Assembly: GCA_035535015.1 (NCBI GenBank)
Contig: DATLQU010000031.1
Span: 1 to 38,863 of the forward strand
DNA: 38,863 nucleotides
DNA from: Palsa-661 sp035535015
GTDB lineage: Bacteria; Actinomycetota; Acidimicrobiia; Acidimicrobiales; UBA8190
Direction: 5' to 3'
Below the pieces are notes generated by a model, which saw nothing but the letters and a program-made list of their open reading frames with translations, did not search any database and was not told the origin of the DNA. Below, piece after piece: positions 1 through 7,427 of the stretch. Position 1 is the first letter of the stretch. Every line of letters starts with the position of its first letter. Both the position numbers and the translations under genes were made by a program.

Positions 1-1
1 C

Positions 2-268
2 GTGCTCGGCTCGGCCGAGTCGGTGTCGGCCACCGTCGACTCCGCCTCGCGGCTGGCCTACCGGGCCTTCGCCAACCCGGTGGTGAGGGTGCTGGCCTTC
101 GGCACGGGGACGAGCGCGGCGCTGCGGCGGCTCTTCGGCCGCAGTGTTCCCGAGGTGACGGTGGACCGCGGTGACGGCGCCGACCGGAAGCGGGGCCAGA
201 CCGGGGCCCCCGGCCTGGCCGCCCCGGCCGGGACCCGGCGGCACCGACGGAGCCGGGTACGGCAGTGA
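2..268 (+). CDS. C-terminal end of a DUF948-like protein (partial)
   Basis: Open reading frame already open at the left edge, so the true start lies outside the window. The visible 88 residues contain a block reading roughly SASRLAYRAFANPVVRVLAFGTG followed by a basic, Pro/Gly/Arg-rich tail. From memory, this resembles the C-terminal half of actinobacterial DUF948 proteins, which are short membrane-anchored proteins often encoded just before alaS. The stop codon overlaps the GTG of the next gene (GTGA), which supports both frames and an operon. The molecular function of DUF948 is not established. Family assignment is by eye from a fragment. Confidence 0.6.
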   Translation: MLGSAESVSATVDSASRLAYRAFANPVVRVLAFGTGTSAALRRLFGRSVPEVTVDRGDGADRKRGQTGAPGLAAPAGTRRHRRSRVRQ

Positions 269-525
269 CCCGACGACTGATGTGGTTGGGGGTCGGGGCG
301 GTGGCCGGCAGCGGGGCCACGGTGTGGGCGAGGCGCCGGGTGGAGCGGCTGGCCGAGCGGGTGCAGACGGGGCGGATCGCCGGCGACGTGGTCTCTCTGG
401 TCGACCAGGGGGCCCGGTCGACGGCCGGCCACGTGCGCCGGTCCATCGAGACGGGACGCCGAGCCGCCCACCGGCGCCGGCGCCAGCTGCACCACGAATT
501 GGAGAGGCGGGACCCCGGCCGATGA
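265..525 (+). CDS. Small membrane-anchored protein next to alaS
   Basis: 86 residues starting at a GTG that overlaps the upstream TGA (GTGA). Residues 5-20 form one hydrophobic segment (WLGVGAVAGSGATVW), followed directly by a very basic cytoplasmic part rich in Arg and predicted to be helical. Small proteins of this shape often sit between a DUF948 gene and alaS in actinobacteria. No catalytic motif is visible and the function is unknown. The frame is supported by the stop/start overlap and by codon composition matching its GC-rich neighbours, in contrast to the DNA that follows. Confidence 0.7.
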   Translation: MTRRLMWLGVGAVAGSGATVWARRRVERLAERVQTGRIAGDVVSLVDQGARSTAGHVRRSIETGRRAAHRRRRQLHHELERRDPGR

Positions 526-1076
526 GGCTCGTTAGCGCCCATACATCTCTGACGATGTGACCTTGGACCTTGAGAGTTCTCGCCAAGATGAATAAGTGCG
601 ATGGCCCCACTTCGTGAGCGCCGGGATACGAAGTCGATGAGATCTAAGACGGCCAGGAGTACGTCTTGCTCCGCCGAGTCCGGGTTCATTTGGGGCTGCC
701 ACCCGATACCTGAGTCGAAGGAATTCGAGCAACGACGTTCCTCCACGAGATCACTCTCGGCATCGGTTCGCACCGACCTGCTTCCCCATTTCCCGCGCCG
801 GATCGTGGTCAAACCCCCACGAACCAGGAACAGCCCGAGTAAGAACCAAAGGCTTTGTCCTAAGGACCAGTAGGCAATTCGGGCCTTGACCTGCCCTTAT
901 CGGTGTTCCTCTTCAAAATTCTTCTTGCCCGACGGAAGCGTGACCAAGAGAGTAAGCCTGAGGGGTCGATATCACGAGCGGTGTGGTTCCCACCCGAGAA
1001 GGCCAGAAACCTCCAGTGGCGGCCGTCAGACGGGCTCAATTATCACCCTCTGTGGGGGAAATGGTGACAATTTTCG

Positions 1077-1109
1077 ACACTCTGTACGGACCACTCAACT
1101 ACGGAGTGT
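1077..1109 (+). promoter_or_regulatory. Stem-loop upstream of the winged-helix gene
   Basis: ACACTCTGTA (1077-1086) can pair with TACGGAGTGT (1100-1109) across a 13-nt loop; all ten positions pair in RNA, one as U-G. It lies about 160 bp before the gene at 1271 and just before a TATTCT hexamer near 1121-1126 that could be a -10 element. It may be an operator or a leader hairpin; no family match is claimed. Confidence 0.3.
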
Positions 1110-1255
1110 GCTCAAATTATTGGTATTCTCTGGTGGTGAAGCCGAGCAGCCACGAGGAGTAGGGGGAATTATCAAGATTTCGTCAACGCGATCCCTAAAA
1201 GTGGTGATGTCCGGCGGTAGCATCGGGAGTACAAAACAAGCAGAGCAGAACCCGC

Positions 1256-1263
1256 GAGGAGGG
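1256..1263 (+). promoter_or_regulatory. Strong Shine-Dalgarno deciding a TTG start
   Basis: GAGGAGGG ends 7 nt before the TTG at 1271. This near-perfect ribosome site in an otherwise weakly coding stretch is the main reason to accept the 88-residue gene and its unusual start codon. Confidence 0.75.
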
Positions 1264-1270
1264 CTGAGAC

Positions 1271-1537
1271 TTGGCTGAAACGCCTTCCGAGATCATCGGA
1301 GTGCTAGCAGAAGTTGCTGGCGCGATGCTCGTCGCGGCGACAGTGCGCGCCCTCGTTGAGCGTCCGGACTGGCAGAACCGCTATGAGATTGCGGTGGGAG
1401 CGAACCAGCCCGCCAGCCAGGTTGCTGATCTTTTGGAGACAATGGTGAATCGGGGTCTCGTGCACGCCATGGGAGATCCGGGCCATCCGAACGAGCGGAC
1501 CTATCGCCTCGATGAAGCGGTCTTAGCTGAGGCATAA
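1271..1537 (+). CDS. Small winged-helix-like protein
   Basis: 88 residues from a TTG preceded at 7 nt by GAGGAGGG. Residues 5-30 form a helix. Residues about 40-88 look like a winged helix-turn-helix: a helix pair (QPASQVADLLETMVNRGLV) followed by a short strand-turn-strand with Pro/Gly (GDPGHPNERTYRLD). MarR- and PadR-type regulators end this way, but the protein is too short for a full regulator and a family cannot be named. It lies 29 bp upstream of a membrane protein in the same direction, so the two are probably one unit. Both sit in a less GC-rich insert between the DUF948-type genes and alaS, which suggests transfer. It could bind DNA or act as a protein-protein adaptor. Confidence 0.65.
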   Translation: MAETPSEIIGVLAEVAGAMLVAATVRALVERPDWQNRYEIAVGANQPASQVADLLETMVNRGLVHAMGDPGHPNERTYRLDEAVLAEA

Positions 1538-1566
1538 AACTCCGTATCCTCGCGTGGTCATCTTCG

Positions 1567-2289
1567 GTGGGCCATCATTCGATGGTGGGTCATCTTTCTG
1601 GTTATGCCTATCTGGTCGCGGCGGGTGCCGCTGGCATTGGTTCAGGGGCAGATCTCGCTGTTGCGTACCCTCGGACACCTTGGAGCGACACCACGTTTGG
1701 TCTCTTCTGGTCCTTGATTGTTGCGCTTGATGTTGGCGCAGGGGCCTTGGCGGCGTTGATAGTCAGCGACACCGAGCTTGAGACTCACGCCTCCTGGCTG
1801 AGCGGCCCTTTGGGCTGGATGGTGATTGGTTTGGCCGCAGCGCTGATAGTCCGCGCGAACCTTCTGACCATATCCATTGGCCCTACCTCGGTCCCCTTGG
1901 GCTTTGGTTTGGTATACGGCACTCTCAGGTCACTATGTGAACGTCCACTGAAGGGATGCCTTTGGGATCTGAATTGGGGCGAGAGAGACGGACGGGAAAC
2001 GTGGCTTCTCGGGCGAGTCGACGAGAAGGCAACAACTCTCTCATTGGAAAGAGTTGAACGGATCCTTCTTGACTACGTGAATACGGTTGTTCCAACTTCA
2101 GATGCGAAGTCGGACGCTGAGACCGGAATCACCGCAGCCAGAGGGAACAACAATCCCATTGACGGCATCAAGCAGCTGGTATCTCTGATGAATAGTCGTG
2201 GCTATGTGAAACCTTTGAATCGCCTCTTGGGTCGCCCGAGCCGGGCTCAGGTGAAACAGTGGCGGCATGGCACCGACGACGGAGAATAG
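1567..2289 (+). CDS. Membrane protein of unknown function with a cytoplasmic tail
   Basis: 240 residues. Three hydrophobic stretches are visible at about 12-33, 45-70 and 80-105, followed by a soluble region of about 120 residues with a Trp-rich patch (GCLWDLNWGERDGRETWLLG) and a helical part around 155-180. No catalytic motif or known family was recognised. The GTG at 1567 gives the longest form; the ATG at 1582 is equally possible and neither has a good ribosome site. Codon use is clearly less GC-rich than in flanking housekeeping genes. Its partner is the winged-helix protein 29 bp upstream. A sensor/effector pair is conceivable but nothing in the sequence proves it. Confidence 0.65.
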   Translation: MGHHSMVGHLSGYAYLVAAGAAGIGSGADLAVAYPRTPWSDTTFGLFWSLIVALDVGAGALAALIVSDTELETHASWLSGPLGWMVIGLAAALIVRANLLTISIGPTSVPLGFGLVYGTLRSLCERPLKGCLWDLNWGERDGRETWLLGRVDEKATTLSLERVERILLDYVNTVVPTSDAKSDAETGITAARGNNNPIDGIKQLVSLMNSRGYVKPLNRLLGRPSRAQVKQWRHGTDDGE

Positions 2290-2335
2290 GAATTCCTTTG
2301 CTTGAAGTCCGAGACGCAGATGTGGTGGCTCGGAC

Positions 2336-2358
2336 ATCAGCCTTCTCTAAAGGCTGAT
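2336..2358 (+). terminator. Hairpin between the insert and alaS
   Basis: ATCAGCCTT (2336-2344) and AAGGCTGAT (2350-2358) form a perfect 9-bp stem with a 5-nt loop. It lies 47 bp after the stop of the membrane protein and just before the alaS -10 hexamer, so it most likely ends transcription from the insert. There is no T-tract. Confidence 0.55.
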
Positions 2359-2368
2359 CCAGGGCCGG

Positions 2369-2381
2369 TAGCATCGCTCCG
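2369..2381 (+). promoter_or_regulatory. alaS leaderless promoter (-10 TAGCAT)
   Basis: TAGCAT at 2369-2374 is followed by exactly 7 nt and the alaS ATG, with no ribosome site between. The same spacing recurs at five other genes here (nth, mshD, the VIT1-like, MaoC-like and GroES-like genes), consistent with transcripts beginning at the start codon. Confidence 0.55.
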
Positions 2382-4937
2382 ATGGACGCCAACCAGCTCC
2401 GCTCGGCCTTCACCGGCTTCTACGCGGAGCGGGGGCACACGGTGGTGCCGTCGGCCAGCCTGATCCCGCACGACCCGACGGTGCTGTTCACCATCGCCGG
2501 GATGGTTCCTTTCAAGCCCTACTTCGTGGGCGAGGAGCCCGCCCCCTGGCGGCGGGCCACCTCGGTGCAGAAGTGCTTCCGAACCGTCGACATCGACAAC
2601 ATCGGCACGACGCTCAGGCACTGCACCTTCTTCGAGATGCTCGGCAACTTCAGTTTCGGCGACTACTTCAAGGCCGAGGCCATCCCCTTCGCCTGGGAGC
2701 TGTTCACCGAGGTGCTCGGGATCGACGCCGGGCGGCTGTGGGTGACGGTCCACGAGTCCGATGACGAGGCCGAGGAGATCTGGCTCGACGCCGTGGGCTT
2801 CCCCCGGTCGCGGATCCAGCGTCTGGACAGAGACAACTGGTGGGGGATGGGCGAGACGGGGCCCTGCGGGCCGTCGTCGGAGCTGTTCTTCGACCGGGGG
2901 GCGCAGTACGGCGCCGACGGCGGGCCGGCGAATGGCGGTGAGGAGCGGTTCGTCGAGATCTACAACCTGGTCTTCATGCAGTCGAACCGCCTGGCCGACG
3001 GGTCGCTCGTCGACCTGCCCACCAAGAACATCGACACCGGGGCCGGCCTCGAGCGGAACCTGACGGTGATCCAGGGGGTGGAGTCGCTGTACGACACCGA
3101 CCTGTCGCGGCCCATCCTGGCCACGGCCGAGGAGGTGACCGGGACCCGGTACGGCGCCGACGTCCACAGCGACGTGGCCCTGCGGATCCTGGCCGACCAC
3201 GCCCGGGCCATGGCCATGCTCGTGTCCGACGGGGTCCTGCCCTCCAACGAGGGCCGGGGCTACGTGCTGCGGCGGATCATCCGCCGGGCCGTGCGGCGGG
3301 CCTTCCAGCTCGGGGTGATCGAGCCGATCACCCCCCGGCTGGTGGCCAGCGCCGCCGCCGTGCTGGGGCAGGCCTACCCCGTGCTGATCGAGGAGCTCGA
3401 CCTGATCCAGGCCACCGTCGAACGCGAGGAGGGGAGCTTCCGGCGCACCCTCGCCTCGGGGTCGATGATCCTGGAGGAGGAGCTGGCCGGAGGAAGCGGC
3501 AAGGTCTCGGGGGAGACGGCTTTCCGGCTGCACGACACTCACGGGTTCCCCATCGAGCTGACCATGGAGATGGCGGCCGAGGCGGGGGCCGAGGTCGACT
3601 CGGCCGGCTTCGAGACGGCCATGGCCGCCCAGCGCCAACGGGCGCGGGCCGACGCCCGGGCCCGGCGGGCCTCGGCCGGCGAGGAGGTGGTCTACCGGGA
3701 GCTGCTCGACCGCGCCGGGCCGACCGTCTTCACCGGCTACGTGCACGCCCAGGACCCCACCAGCGTGGTGGCCGTGCTGAACGGCGCCGAGCCGGGGACG
3801 GCCGAGATCGTGCTCGACCGGACCCCCTTCTACGCCGAGTCCGGGGGCCAGGTGGGAGACACCGGGACCATCACCACCGAGACGGGCCGGGCCACGGTGA
3901 CCGACACCCAGAACGTGCTGCCCGGCCTGATCGTGCACCGGGCGAGGATCGAGGGGGAGCTCTTCGGTGGCCAGGACGCCCTGGCCGCCATCGACGTCGC
4001 CCGGCGCGACGCCACCCGGCGCAACCACACCGGCACCCACCTGCTGCATGCGGCGCTGCGCCAGGTTCTGGGCGACCATGTCCGGCAGCAGGGATCGATG
4101 GTGTCCCCCGAGCGGCTGCGGTTCGACTTCTCGCACCACCAGCCGGTGCGGCCCGAGGAGCTGGCCGAGGTGGCGCAGATGGTGAACGGGCAGGTGCTGG
4201 GCGACGACGCCGTCGAGGTGATCGAGACGTCCAAGGCCGAGGCCGAGGCCATGGGGGCGCTGGCCTTCTTCGGCGACAAGTACGGCGAGCGGGTCCGGGT
4301 GGTGCGGGCCGGGGCCCGGTCCACCGAGCTGTGCGGCGGGACCCATGTGACCGCCCTCGGGATGATCGGGCCGGTGACCATCGTCTCCGAGGGCTCCATC
4401 GGGTCGAACACCCGGCGGCTGGAGGCGGTGACCGGGGCCGGGTCGCTGGCGCTGGTGGAGCAGCGGCAGCAGGTGCTGGCCGACGCCTCGCGGCTGCTGC
4501 GGGTGGAGCCTGAGGGCGTGGTCGAGGCCGTGGAGCGGCTGCTCGAGAAGCAGAAGCAGACGGACAAGGAGCTCGGGCGGCTGAAAGGGGCCTCGCTCGA
4601 GGCCACCGCCGGGCAGCTGGCCGGCGGGGCCGAGAACGGGACGGTGGTGGCCCGGGTCGACGATCTCACGCCCGATCAGCTGCGGGAGCTGGTGCAGGCC
4701 GTCCGGCACCGGGGGCCGGAGGTGGTGGTGGTGGGCGGGACGCCCGACGGGGCCAAGGTGGCGGTGGCCGTGGCCTCGGGGGGTGCGGTCGACGCCGGGG
4801 CCACGGTGAAGCGGCTGGCCGGCATGGTCGGCGGGGGCGGCGGCGGGTCGGCCGAGTTGGCCGTGGCCGGCGGACGCGAGGTGGCCAAGATCGACGAGAT
4901 GCTGGCCGAGGCCCGGCGCACGCTTGCCGGCCACTGA
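2382..4937 (+). CDS. alaS: Alanine--tRNA ligase
   Basis: Charges tRNA-Ala with alanine in the cytoplasm. The 851-residue protein has the class II catalytic core at the N-terminus (FTIAGMVPFKPYF, TSVQKCFRTVDIDNIG, HCTFFEMLGNFSFGDYFK, GPCGPSSELFFDRG), then the editing domain with its zinc-binding HTGTH (starting at residue 549) and CGGTHV (starting at residue 651), and a C-Ala domain with a Gly-rich block followed by SAELAVAGG near the end. Length is slightly below the family's usual 870-890, with no motif missing. The start is the ATG after a TAGCAT hexamer. It heads the run alaS-ruvX-mltG-aroE; the ruvX start follows its stop by 4 nt. Confidence 0.98.
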   Translation: MDANQLRSAFTGFYAERGHTVVPSASLIPHDPTVLFTIAGMVPFKPYFVGEEPAPWRRATSVQKCFRTVDIDNIGTTLRHCTFFEMLGNFSFGDYFKAEAIPFAWELFTEVLGIDAGRLWVTVHESDDEAEEIWLDAVGFPRSRIQRLDRDNWWGMGETGPCGPSSELFFDRGAQYGADGGPANGGEERFVEIYNLVFMQSNRLADGSLVDLPTKNIDTGAGLERNLTVIQGVESLYDTDLSRPILATAEEVTGTRYGADVHSDVALRILADHARAMAMLVSDGVLPSNEGRGYVLRRIIRRAVRRAFQLGVIEPITPRLVASAAAVLGQAYPVLIEELDLIQATVEREEGSFRRTLASGSMILEEELAGGSGKVSGETAFRLHDTHGFPIELTMEMAAEAGAEVDSAGFETAMAAQRQRARADARARRASAGEEVVYRELLDRAGPTVFTGYVHAQDPTSVVAVLNGAEPGTAEIVLDRTPFYAESGGQVGDTGTITTETGRATVTDTQNVLPGLIVHRARIEGELFGGQDALAAIDVARRDATRRNHTGTHLLHAALRQVLGDHVRQQGSMVSPERLRFDFSHHQPVRPEELAEVAQMVNGQVLGDDAVEVIETSKAEAEAMGALAFFGDKYGERVRVVRAGARSTELCGGTHVTALGMIGPVTIVSEGSIGSNTRRLEAVTGAGSLALVEQRQQVLADASRLLRVEPEGVVEAVERLLEKQKQTDKELGRLKGASLEATAGQLAGGAENGTVVARVDDLTPDQLRELVQAVRHRGPEVVVVGGTPDGAKVAVAVASGGAVDAGATVKRLAGMVGGGGGGSAELAVAGGREVAKIDEMLAEARRTLAGH

Positions 4938-4941
4938 GGCC

Positions 4942-5364
4942 GTGCGCAGCGCCGCCATCGATTTGGGGAGCCGCCGGATCGGGCTGGCCGTGTCCGACAG
5001 CCGGGGGACCCTGGCCACGCCGCGGTGCACGGTGCAGCGCAGCGGCGACGCCGAGGCCGACCGGGCCGCCGTGGTGGCCGTGATCGTGGAGGCCGGGGCC
5101 GAGCACCTGATCGTGGGGCTGCCCCTGAGCCTCGACGGCCGGCGGCGTCAGGCGGCCATGGCCGCCGAGGAGGAGGCGGCCGCCCTGCGGGCGCTGCTCG
5201 GCCCGCTGGGGGTGGCCGTCGAGACCTTCGACGAACGGCTGACCACGGTGTCGGCCGAGCGGTCGCTGGCCGCGGCGGGCCACGGGGGCAAGGCCCGGCG
5301 TCGGGTGGTCGACCAGGTCGCCGCCGCCGTGCTGCTGCAGGCCTGGCTGGACGCCCAGCGGTGA
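4942..5364 (+). CDS. ruvX: Putative pre-16S rRNA nuclease / Holliday junction resolvase-like YqgF
   Basis: RNase H-fold protein of the YqgF/RuvX family, which in E. coli matures the 16S rRNA 5' end and was earlier proposed to be a Holliday junction resolvase. 140 residues. The N-terminal AAIDLGSRRIGLAVSD carries the first catalytic Asp, LIVGLPLSLDG is the conserved central motif, ETFDERLTTVSAE holds the Glu/Arg motif, and VVDQVAAAVLLQ has the last Asp. The GTG at 4942 was chosen over an upstream in-frame TTG at 4924 inside alaS because the family starts just before the first strand. Its stop overlaps the mltG GTG. Confidence 0.93.
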   Translation: MRSAAIDLGSRRIGLAVSDSRGTLATPRCTVQRSGDAEADRAAVVAVIVEAGAEHLIVGLPLSLDGRRRQAAMAAEEEAAALRALLGPLGVAVETFDERLTTVSAERSLAAAGHGGKARRRVVDQVAAAVLLQAWLDAQR

Positions 5365-6416
5365 CCGGGCGGTCCCTGGCCCGGCGGCGCCGGCGGACGG
5401 TGCTCGGCGCCCTGGTCCTGGTGGTGCTCGGGGTCGTGGTGGGGGGGATCGTCTGGTTCGACGGGCAGGTGAGCCCGGGTCCGGCCGGGCCGGCGGTGAT
5501 GGTGACCGTGGCCGACGGGGCGTCGGTGTCGTCGGTCACGGCCGACCTGGCCCGAGAAGAGGTGGTGGGGAGTTCGCTGGCCTTCCGGATCTACCTGATC
5601 CTGCACGGGACGCCGATCGTGCGGTCGGGCCTCTACCGGATGCACCGGAACCAGGGTTTCGCCTCCGTGCGCGCCGCGCTGGCCGCCGGTCCGAACGTGT
5701 TCGCCGTGACCGTGCTGCCCGGGACGACGGTGGCCGAGGTGGCCTCGGCGGTGGGGAAGGAGGCGCCCGGTCACCGCCGTAGTGGCTTCCTGGCCGAGGC
5801 CCGGTCAGGCCAGGAGCAGTCGCCGTACCAGCCCCCGGGGTCCGGCAATCTGGAGGGGCTGCTCGGCCCGGGGAGCTACCTGGTGGTGCCGGGCGAGAGC
5901 GACGGCCAATTGCTCGGGCAGATGATCGGCCGGTTCAGCCGCGGGGCCGACGCCCTGGGGCTGAGCGCGGCCGCCGCCGCGCAGGGGCTGACGCCCTACG
6001 AGGCCATCACGGCCGCCTCCATCGTGCAGAAGGAGGCCATCTCGCCGGGCGACAGCGACCAGGCCACCCGCCATAACGCGGGGCCGGTGGCGCGGGTGAT
6101 CTACAACCGGTTGGCCCGGGGGATGCCGCTGCAGATGGACGCCACCGTGCTCTACGCCGAAGGGCGCGACGGCGGGACGGTGACGCCGGCCGACCTGGCC
6201 TTGGCCACGCCGTACAACACGTACCTGCACACCGGTCTCACGCCCACGCCCATCTGCTTCCCGTCGGCGCTGGCCCTGGAGGCTGCGCTTCACCCGCCGG
6301 CCGGGAGTTGGCTCTACTTCGAGCTGACGTCACGCGACGGGACCGAGACCTTCTCCGACACCTTCGCCGAGCAGGTGACGGCCGAGCAGCTGGCGCGCCA
6401 CCGGGGACTTCCGTGA
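5361..6416 (+). CDS. mltG: Endolytic transglycosylase MltG
   Basis: Membrane-anchored lytic transglycosylase that cuts nascent peptidoglycan strands. 351 residues from a GTG overlapping the ruvX stop (GTGA). A basic N-terminus precedes one membrane segment at about 13-33, then a LysM-like domain (SVSSVTADLAREEVVGS), then the YceG catalytic domain with TAASIVQKEA, where E225 is the expected catalytic Glu, and the terminal ALEAALHPPAGSWLYF motif. MltG is known to act on new glycan strands, so it fits functionally with the two SEDS genes further along. Its stop overlaps the aroE start. Confidence 0.95.
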   Translation: MTGRSLARRRRRTVLGALVLVVLGVVVGGIVWFDGQVSPGPAGPAVMVTVADGASVSSVTADLAREEVVGSSLAFRIYLILHGTPIVRSGLYRMHRNQGFASVRAALAAGPNVFAVTVLPGTTVAEVASAVGKEAPGHRRSGFLAEARSGQEQSPYQPPGSGNLEGLLGPGSYLVVPGESDGQLLGQMIGRFSRGADALGLSAAAAAQGLTPYEAITAASIVQKEAISPGDSDQATRHNAGPVARVIYNRLARGMPLQMDATVLYAEGRDGGTVTPADLALATPYNTYLHTGLTPTPICFPSALALEAALHPPAGSWLYFELTSRDGTETFSDTFAEQVTAEQLARHRGLP

Positions 6417-7318
6417 CGGAGTCCGGTCCCCGACGGGCGTCACCGCATTGGCCGTCGGCGGCGTCGTCGGTCGTCGGCGTGATGGGTGACCCCATCGGGC
6501 ATTCGCTGTCGCCTCTTCTGCACAACGCCGCCTTCGACACCCTCGGCCTCGACTGGGTGTCGGTGGCCTTCCCCGTGCCCGCCGGCGGTGTGGCCGATGC
6601 CCTGGCCGGGATGCGGGTCCTCGGGATCGTCGGCCTGTCGGTGACCATGCCCCACAAGCACGACGCCGCCCTGCTGGTCGACGAATGCACCGACGTGGCC
6701 GGCCGCCTGGGGGTGGTGAACTGCATCACGCAGACCAACGGCCGGTTGACGGGGGACTCGACCGACGGCGCTGGTTTCATCGAGGCGCTGCGACGCGGGT
6801 GCCACTTCGATCCCGGTGGACGGCGATGCCTCGTGGTCGGCGCCGGGGGTGCGGCGAGGGCCGTGGTCATGGCCCTGGCCGACGCCGGGGCCGACGAGGT
6901 GGTGGTCGTCAACCGCACTCGGGCGCGCGCCGAGGCCGCCGCCGCCCTGGCCGGTGGGCGGGGACGGGTGGGGGCCGAGGCCGATGTGGCCCACGCCGAG
7001 TTGGTCGTGCAGGCCACGGCACTGGGGATGGCGGGCTCTGACGGCCCCCCGGTGCCGATCGATCCCGAAGCTCTGCACGACGGACAGCTGGTGGCCGACC
7101 TCGTCTACTCCCCGGCGGTCACGCCCCTTTTGGCGGCGGCCCGGGCGCGGGGGGCCCAGACGATGGGAGGGCTGGGCATGCTCGTCCATCAGGCCGCCCT
7201 TGCCCTCGAACGGTGGACCGGGATGGAGGCTCCCGCCGACGCCATGTGGGAGGCCGTCCAGGGACGGATCTCCCCGACCGGCGGAATGCGGGGGACTCCG
7301 CCGGTCGGGGATGCCTGA
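6413..7318 (+). CDS. aroE: Shikimate dehydrogenase
   Basis: NADPH-dependent reduction of 3-dehydroshikimate to shikimate in the aromatic amino acid pathway. 301 residues from a GTG overlapping the mltG stop (GTGA). The substrate domain has GDPIGHSLSPLLHNAAF, then SVTMPHK with catalytic K82 and GDSTDGAGF with D118. The nucleotide domain has GAGGAA (143-148) and a VVNRT strand end that suits NADP. The last 16 codons are part of a perfect 14-bp inverted repeat (7272-7310), so the coding 3' end doubles as a likely terminator. Cotranscription with alaS, ruvX and mltG is likely from the overlaps. Confidence 0.96.
   Translation: MTESGPRRASPHWPSAASSVVGVMGDPIGHSLSPLLHNAAFDTLGLDWVSVAFPVPAGGVADALAGMRVLGIVGLSVTMPHKHDAALLVDECTDVAGRLGVVNCITQTNGRLTGDSTDGAGFIEALRRGCHFDPGGRRCLVVGAGGAARAVVMALADAGADEVVVVNRTRARAEAAAALAGGRGRVGAEADVAHAELVVQATALGMAGSDGPPVPIDPEALHDGQLVADLVYSPAVTPLLAAARARGAQTMGGLGMLVHQAALALERWTGMEAPADAMWEAVQGRISPTGGMRGTPPVGDA
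7272..7310 (+). terminator. Terminator hairpin inside the aroE 3' end
   Basis: CCCCGACCGGCGGA (7272-7285) is the exact reverse complement of 7297-7310, with an 11-nt loop. The aroE stop lies 6 nt beyond. There is no T-tract, as is common for GC-rich actinobacterial terminators. It probably ends the alaS-aroE transcript. Confidence 0.65.
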
Positions 7319-7340
7319 GACCGCCGACCGAGGAGACGGC

Positions 7341-7391
7341 GACTTGGTCTGATGAAAGACTTGGTCTAATGAAGGACTTGGTGCGACGAAC
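7341..7391 (+). repeat. 17-bp tandem repeat, three copies, after aroE
   Basis: Units at 7341-7357, 7358-7374 and 7375-7391 begin GACTTGGT; the first two differ at two bases and the third diverges after GACTTGGT. Copies 1 and 2 contain TGATG and TAATG stop/start overlaps, creating very small consecutive ORFs. The unit length (3n-1) matches the pattern seen at 36328 and 36833. Confidence 0.85.
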
Positions 7392-7427
7392 GACGAGAGA
7401 CGTCACAGAGCGCCACGCCGACGTCTG

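Larger units (their letters stand above)
526..1270 (+). other. Gene-free, less GC-rich stretch (insert boundary region)
   Basis: About 745 bases without a convincing gene. ORFs on both strands are short, lack ribosome sites and give no recognisable protein. Base composition is visibly more balanced than on either side, with A/T-rich patches near 1060-1130 and 1165-1200. One imperfect stem-loop (1077-1109) and a strong ribosome site (1256-1263) are the only structured elements seen. No tRNA, terminal inverted repeat or integrase remnant was recognised. It may be decayed foreign DNA or a long regulatory leader for the gene at 1271. Confidence 0.5.

Noticed and set aside
526..1270. tRNA, attachment site or insertion sequence remnant at the insert boundary
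   Set aside because: No cloverleaf, terminal inverted repeats, target duplication or transposase/integrase fragment could be found by eye.
2337..5030. 897-codon open frame on the minus strand
   Set aside because: It is antisense to alaS and ruvX; its sequence is Gly/Pro/His/Arg-rich low-complexity typical of a shadow frame in GC-rich DNA, while the plus strand has every AlaRS motif.
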